Assembly (NCBI GenBank): GCA_024278275.1
Contig: JAJRTN010000071.1
Span: 1 to 62,344, forward strand
Direction: 5' to 3'
Length of the DNA stretch: 62,344 nt
Source of the DNA: Candidatus Hydrogenedentota bacterium
GTDB taxonomy: Bacteria; Hydrogenedentota; Hydrogenedentia; Hydrogenedentales; JAJRTN01
Part shown: positions 59,950 to 62,344 of the stretch, piece after piece
Layout of the letters: the number at the start of each line of letters is the position of its first letter
Numbering within the stretch: position 1 is the stretch's first letter
Position numbers and translations under genes: made by a program
Notes under the pieces: generated by a model
The model's input: the letters and a program-made list of their open reading frames with translations, nothing else
What the model was told of the DNA's origin: nothing
Databases searched by the model: none

Positions 59950-61911
59950 TCAGGTGCGAATGACGCGCAGGAACTCTTCGGCGTTAACAATGCCCTGTTT
60001 GACCTTTTCGCGGCATCGCATGGCCATGGTCTTGAGTTTTGCCGTTTGGGCGATCTTGTCGGGTGGCGTGTTATCGGCGATGAGTTTTCGTATGGGCGCC
60101 GTCACCTCGATAATCTCGAAGATGCCGGTTCTGCCTTTGTTTCCGGTGTGATAACATTCTTCGCAACCCGCCCCCCGGTAGAGTTTCTTGACCGTTGTCG
60201 GCATGCCGATGGATTTGAGGAGCGCGGCGTTGGGTGTATAGGACTCGCGGCAGTTGGGGCAGATGGTCCGCACCAGGCGCTGTGCCACGATGGCGGTGAG
60301 GGCGCTGGAAAGCAGGTAGCTGGGCACATCCATGTTGCGTAGCGTGCTGATGGCTTCAGGCGCGTCGTTGGTATGAAGCGTGCTGAACACCAGGTGACCG
60401 GTCATGGCGGCGCGGGTGGCGATTCGGGCGGTTTCAGCATCGCGAATCTCGCCAACCAGGAGAACGTCGATGTCCTGGCGCAGGGAAGCACGGAGGGTAT
60501 TGGCGAAGGTAAGATCGATATCCGGGTCGATTTGAACCTGGTTGATGCCGGAAAGTTGGTATTCCACCGGATCCTCCAGGGTGACAATGGAATCGGTCAT
60601 GACATTTTTTTGGTTCAGACAGGCATAGAGGGTGGTTGTTTTGCCGCTGCCCGTGGGACCGGTGACCAGGATCATGCCGTAGGGCGTATCAAGCAGCCTT
60701 ATTAAGCGCGTAACATCGGTTTTTTCCAGGCCCAGGTCTTTGATCCCCGAAAGAACGGAGCTCTGATCCAGCAGCCGCAGGACCACCCGTTCCCCGAGAA
60801 AGGTGGGCAAGGTGGCCACCCGGATATCATACTCGGCGTCACCGATTTCCGTGCTGATATGCCCGTCCTGGGGATGGCGGGTTTCCGTGATATCGAGATC
60901 GGAGAGAATCTTCACGCGCGACACCACCGCCGTTTCCATATTTTCCGGGATACTCATCACATCGTGAAGGATGCCGTCAATACGATATCGAACGCGCATT
61001 TCCGGTTCCTGCGGGTCGAGATGAATGTCCGTGGCGCCCGAATTAACGGCGCCCTCGATGATGGTGGAAACCATTTTCATCACGGAAGCGCCATGGGCCT
61101 GCTGTGCAATCTCCTCAAACCGGACAGCTTCGGCGTCGGTATCGTCATAGATGGCCACGTTCTGAATCTCCCTATCCTGCCGTTTTGGGGCGGTTGTTTT
61201 TCCGGCTTTTTTTACTGCGTCAAGCGTCACGGGTTTAGGCGCGGGTTTGGGTTTGGATGGTTTTACATCGCTTGTGCCCAGGCGGCGATAACGTTGACGG
61301 ATTTCCTCGCGAATATCTTCGCAGGCGGTGAGCATGGCATGCACGCGAAGCCCCAGGATAACGCCCACCGAGGTAAGCCGGCCTTTGACCTGTGGCCCGG
61401 TGACCAACACGGTCAACCGGTCCCCTTCAATTTCAACGGGGATCATTCCGTTTTTCAGGGCGATGCTTTCCGGAACGGCCTCCAGGGCCTGGGGGGAACT
61501 GGGCGTTTCGTCGATGGCGGAGAAGTCCATCTCGTACTGCATGCTGAGTCCCCGGGCGATGGCTTCGCGGCTGGCATGGCCGTGGCTTTCGAGGATGTTG
61601 CCCAGCAGGCGTCCCGTTCGCTTCTGTTCTTTCAGGGCTTCCTTGAGCTGTGCCTCGGAGATAACCCCCATTTCGACCAGGTTCTCTCCGAGGGAGTGGT
61701 GTTCTTTACGTTTGGATCGGGGATGAAACTCGTGTCTCAGGCCATCTTCCACCATGGCGAATGAGATTTTCCCGGTTTGGATGAGTTGCCGGTACCACGG
61801 GGTTCCGGATTTTGACTCACGCTCCCGGGCTTTTTTGAGATCTTCCTGCGTGATCAGGTCCTGTTTTACCAGTTCCTCTCCCGCGTCAACACTGTGATCT
61901 TTGGCCTTCAT
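59950..61911 (-). CDS. pilB: PilB/GspE-type secretion and type IV pilus assembly ATPase
   Basis: This 653-residue cytoplasmic ATPase starts at ATG 61911 (GGGAGGCG upstream). Two N-terminal MshEN-like modules occur (GEELVKQDLITQEDLKKARE, GENLVEMGVISEAQLKEALK); such modules can bind c-di-GMP in related ATPases. The ATPase core has Walker A GPTGSGKTTTLYACL, the Asp box TLEDPVEYQLSGINQVQI, Walker B DVLLVGEIRDAETA and the His box LVFSTLHTNDAPEA. A zinc site (CPNC and CEEC) follows near 555-595. It could drive pilus extension or type II secretion; no other pilus gene is in the window, so pilB versus gspE is uncertain. Confidence 0.9.
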   Translation of the reverse strand: MKAKDHSVDAGEELVKQDLITQEDLKKARERESKSGTPWYRQLIQTGKISFAMVEDGLRHEFHPRSKRKEHHSLGENLVEMGVISEAQLKEALKEQKRTGRLLGNILESHGHASREAIARGLSMQYEMDFSAIDETPSSPQALEAVPESIALKNGMIPVEIEGDRLTVLVTGPQVKGRLTSVGVILGLRVHAMLTACEDIREEIRQRYRRLGTSDVKPSKPKPAPKPVTLDAVKKAGKTTAPKRQDREIQNVAIYDDTDAEAVRFEEIAQQAHGASVMKMVSTIIEGAVNSGATDIHLDPQEPEMRVRYRIDGILHDVMSIPENMETAVVSRVKILSDLDITETRHPQDGHISTEIGDAEYDIRVATLPTFLGERVVLRLLDQSSVLSGIKDLGLEKTDVTRLIRLLDTPYGMILVTGPTGSGKTTTLYACLNQKNVMTDSIVTLEDPVEYQLSGINQVQIDPDIDLTFANTLRASLRQDIDVLLVGEIRDAETARIATRAAMTGHLVFSTLHTNDAPEAISTLRNMDVPSYLLSSALTAIVAQRLVRTICPNCRESYTPNAALLKSIGMPTTVKKLYRGAGCEECYHTGNKGRTGIFEIIEVTAPIRKLIADNTPPDKIAQTAKLKTMAMRCREKVKQGIVNAEEFLRVIRT

Positions 61912-61953
61912 GTGCAGGCGCCTCCCATGGGCTGTTTAAGCAAGGTGCGTATC

Positions 61954-61982
61954 ATTATAAAAGTACGCTAAGCAAATGGCAA
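61954..61982 (-). promoter_or_regulatory. Promoter of the PilB-like ATPase gene
   Basis: TTGCCA (61982-61977), 17 bases and TATAAT (61959-61954) on the minus strand lie 43 bases before the ATG. Confidence 0.7.
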
Positions 61983-62022
61983 TTGTTGGCGGCGTCTTTT
62001 TTTCACCGATTATCGACGTTAC

Positions 62023-62096
62023 CGTCATTCCCGCGAAGGCGGGGCTCCACGGGGCGGGAGCATGCACCTGTTTTCGTGACCATTCGTGCGGAACTT
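62023..62096. repeat. Dispersed repeats at the right end
   Basis: CGTCATTCCCGCGAAGGCGG (from 62023) belongs to the CCCGCGAAGGCGGG family. Bases 62071-62096 are the inverted form of 5174-5201 and 45099-45124. Confidence 0.65.
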
Positions 62097-62186
62097 CGTT
62101 GCCAAGAGATGAACGGCCTCAACGCAACAACAAATGGATGGCGCAGCATGAAAAGTTTCGCTTTTTATAAGACCTTCTTGAGACTA

Positions 62187-62279
62187 AGAGGGTGTTTGCA
62201 AAGTGTAGTTTAGGCTAACCCTCTGCCGCAAGAGACTGCCACCCCTTTCATCTGCCCGGCTTTGCCGGGCTTTCTTCTT
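62187..62279 (+). terminator. Hairpin followed by rho-independent terminator (possible small RNA end)
   Basis: A stem of AGAGGGT (62187-62193) and ACCCTCT (62218-62224) is followed by a terminator: arms GCCCGGC (62254-62260) and GCCGGGC (62264-62270), loop TTT, then TTTCTTCTT. No protein gene on the plus strand ends here, so the terminator may close a short non-coding transcript. I could not place its promoter with confidence. Confidence 0.6.
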
Positions 62280-62306
62280 GACTTTTAAGTATAGCGTATA
62301 TAACAT
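62278..62306 (+). promoter_or_regulatory. Promoter for the gene starting at 62338
   Basis: TTGACT (62278-62283), 17 bases and TAACAT (62301-62306) precede an AAAGGAG ribosome site at about 62324-62330. The -35 element overlaps the end of the terminator. Confidence 0.55.
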
Positions 62307-62337
62307 ATGCTCTACTTAATGCGAAAGGAGAATACCC

Positions 62338-62344
62338 ATGAATG
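62338..62344 (+). CDS. Start of a gene cut by the window end
   Basis: The ATG at 62338 follows AAAGGAG by 7 bases and a good promoter. Only two codons are visible, so no function can be given. Confidence 0.55.

Noticed and set aside
1-62344. CRISPR arrays, rRNA or tRNA genes, prophage or integrase
   Set aside because: No regularly spaced repeats, no rRNA or tRNA-like folds and no integrase or capsid motifs were recognised by reading; a dedicated scan could still find a tRNA.

Overview
The window is a GC-rich, densely coded bacterial chromosome segment from an organism with a two-membrane envelope: it carries a secretin, a TonB/ExbB pair, several lipoprotein signals and a polysaccharide export system. 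The mix of families suggests an uncultured lineage near Hydrogenedentota, Planctomycetota or other PVC-related bacteria. These families include UroD-like methyltransferases, a NagB-like/PIG-L pair, a CUT1 sugar transporter with fused parts, a citramalate synthase, an archaeal-type phosphoglycerate mutase and an FmdB-like protein. The taxonomic call is inference. No rRNA, tRNA, CRISPR array or transposase was recognised.

Layout. 1-3.1 kb: an HtrA-like lipoprotein protease split by an in-frame TAG, then a protease-like PDZ protein whose catalytic Ser is lost. 3.3-5.0 kb: an FHA-GAF-HD-GYP signalling protein. 5.4-13.9 kb: an exopolysaccharide operon behind a near-consensus promoter and a long leader. 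It encodes an ExeA-type ATPase, a frameshifted TPR membrane protein, a Wza-like/secretin hybrid, a Wzc-like kinase with an eight-tyrosine tail and a Wzy/WaaL-like polymerase. 14.2-19.8 kb (minus strand): a sugar aminotransferase, an unlisted 47-residue protein, a PfkB kinase, CimA and ApgM. 20.0-20.7 kb: rsmG with one parS-like site inside it and one just after it. 20.7-24.8 kb: a two-gene sugar ABC transporter with unusual domain architecture. 25-32.2 kb: a minus-strand rny-ymdB-smc-glycosyltransferase cluster.

32.6-40.9 kb (plus strand): a homocysteine-methyltransferase-like protein, a UroD-like protein, a 1090-residue glycosidase-like protein, an epimerase, a NagB-like protein and a PIG-L deacetylase, which suggests methyl-group and amino-sugar metabolism. 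40.9-44.9 kb: an acetyltransferase, a sulfotransferase, MnmG, an FmdB-like protein and a small XRE regulator with an apparently leaderless promoter. 45.6-54.2 kb: polyol dehydrogenases, a second UroD-like protein, a lipoprotein with three STN-like repeats, tonB (interrupted by TAG) with exbB but no exbD, a lipoprotein, a second PIG-L protein and a SIMPL protein. 54.3-61.9 kb (minus strand): ftsA, an acidic coiled-coil protein interrupted by TAG, dnaN and a PilB/GspE ATPase. The 726-bp gap between dnaN and pilB holds two perfect DnaA boxes and is a good oriC candidate. With dnaN, rsmG, mnmG and parS-like sites all present, the segment is probably origin-proximal.

Two features recur. Intergenic regions carry dispersed palindromic mosaic repeats. 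Four genes are broken by in-frame stops (TAG in htrA, tonB and the coiled-coil gene; TGA in the XRE regulator) and one by a frameshift at a C8 run. Consensus errors, real decay or suppression cannot be told apart from one sequence.
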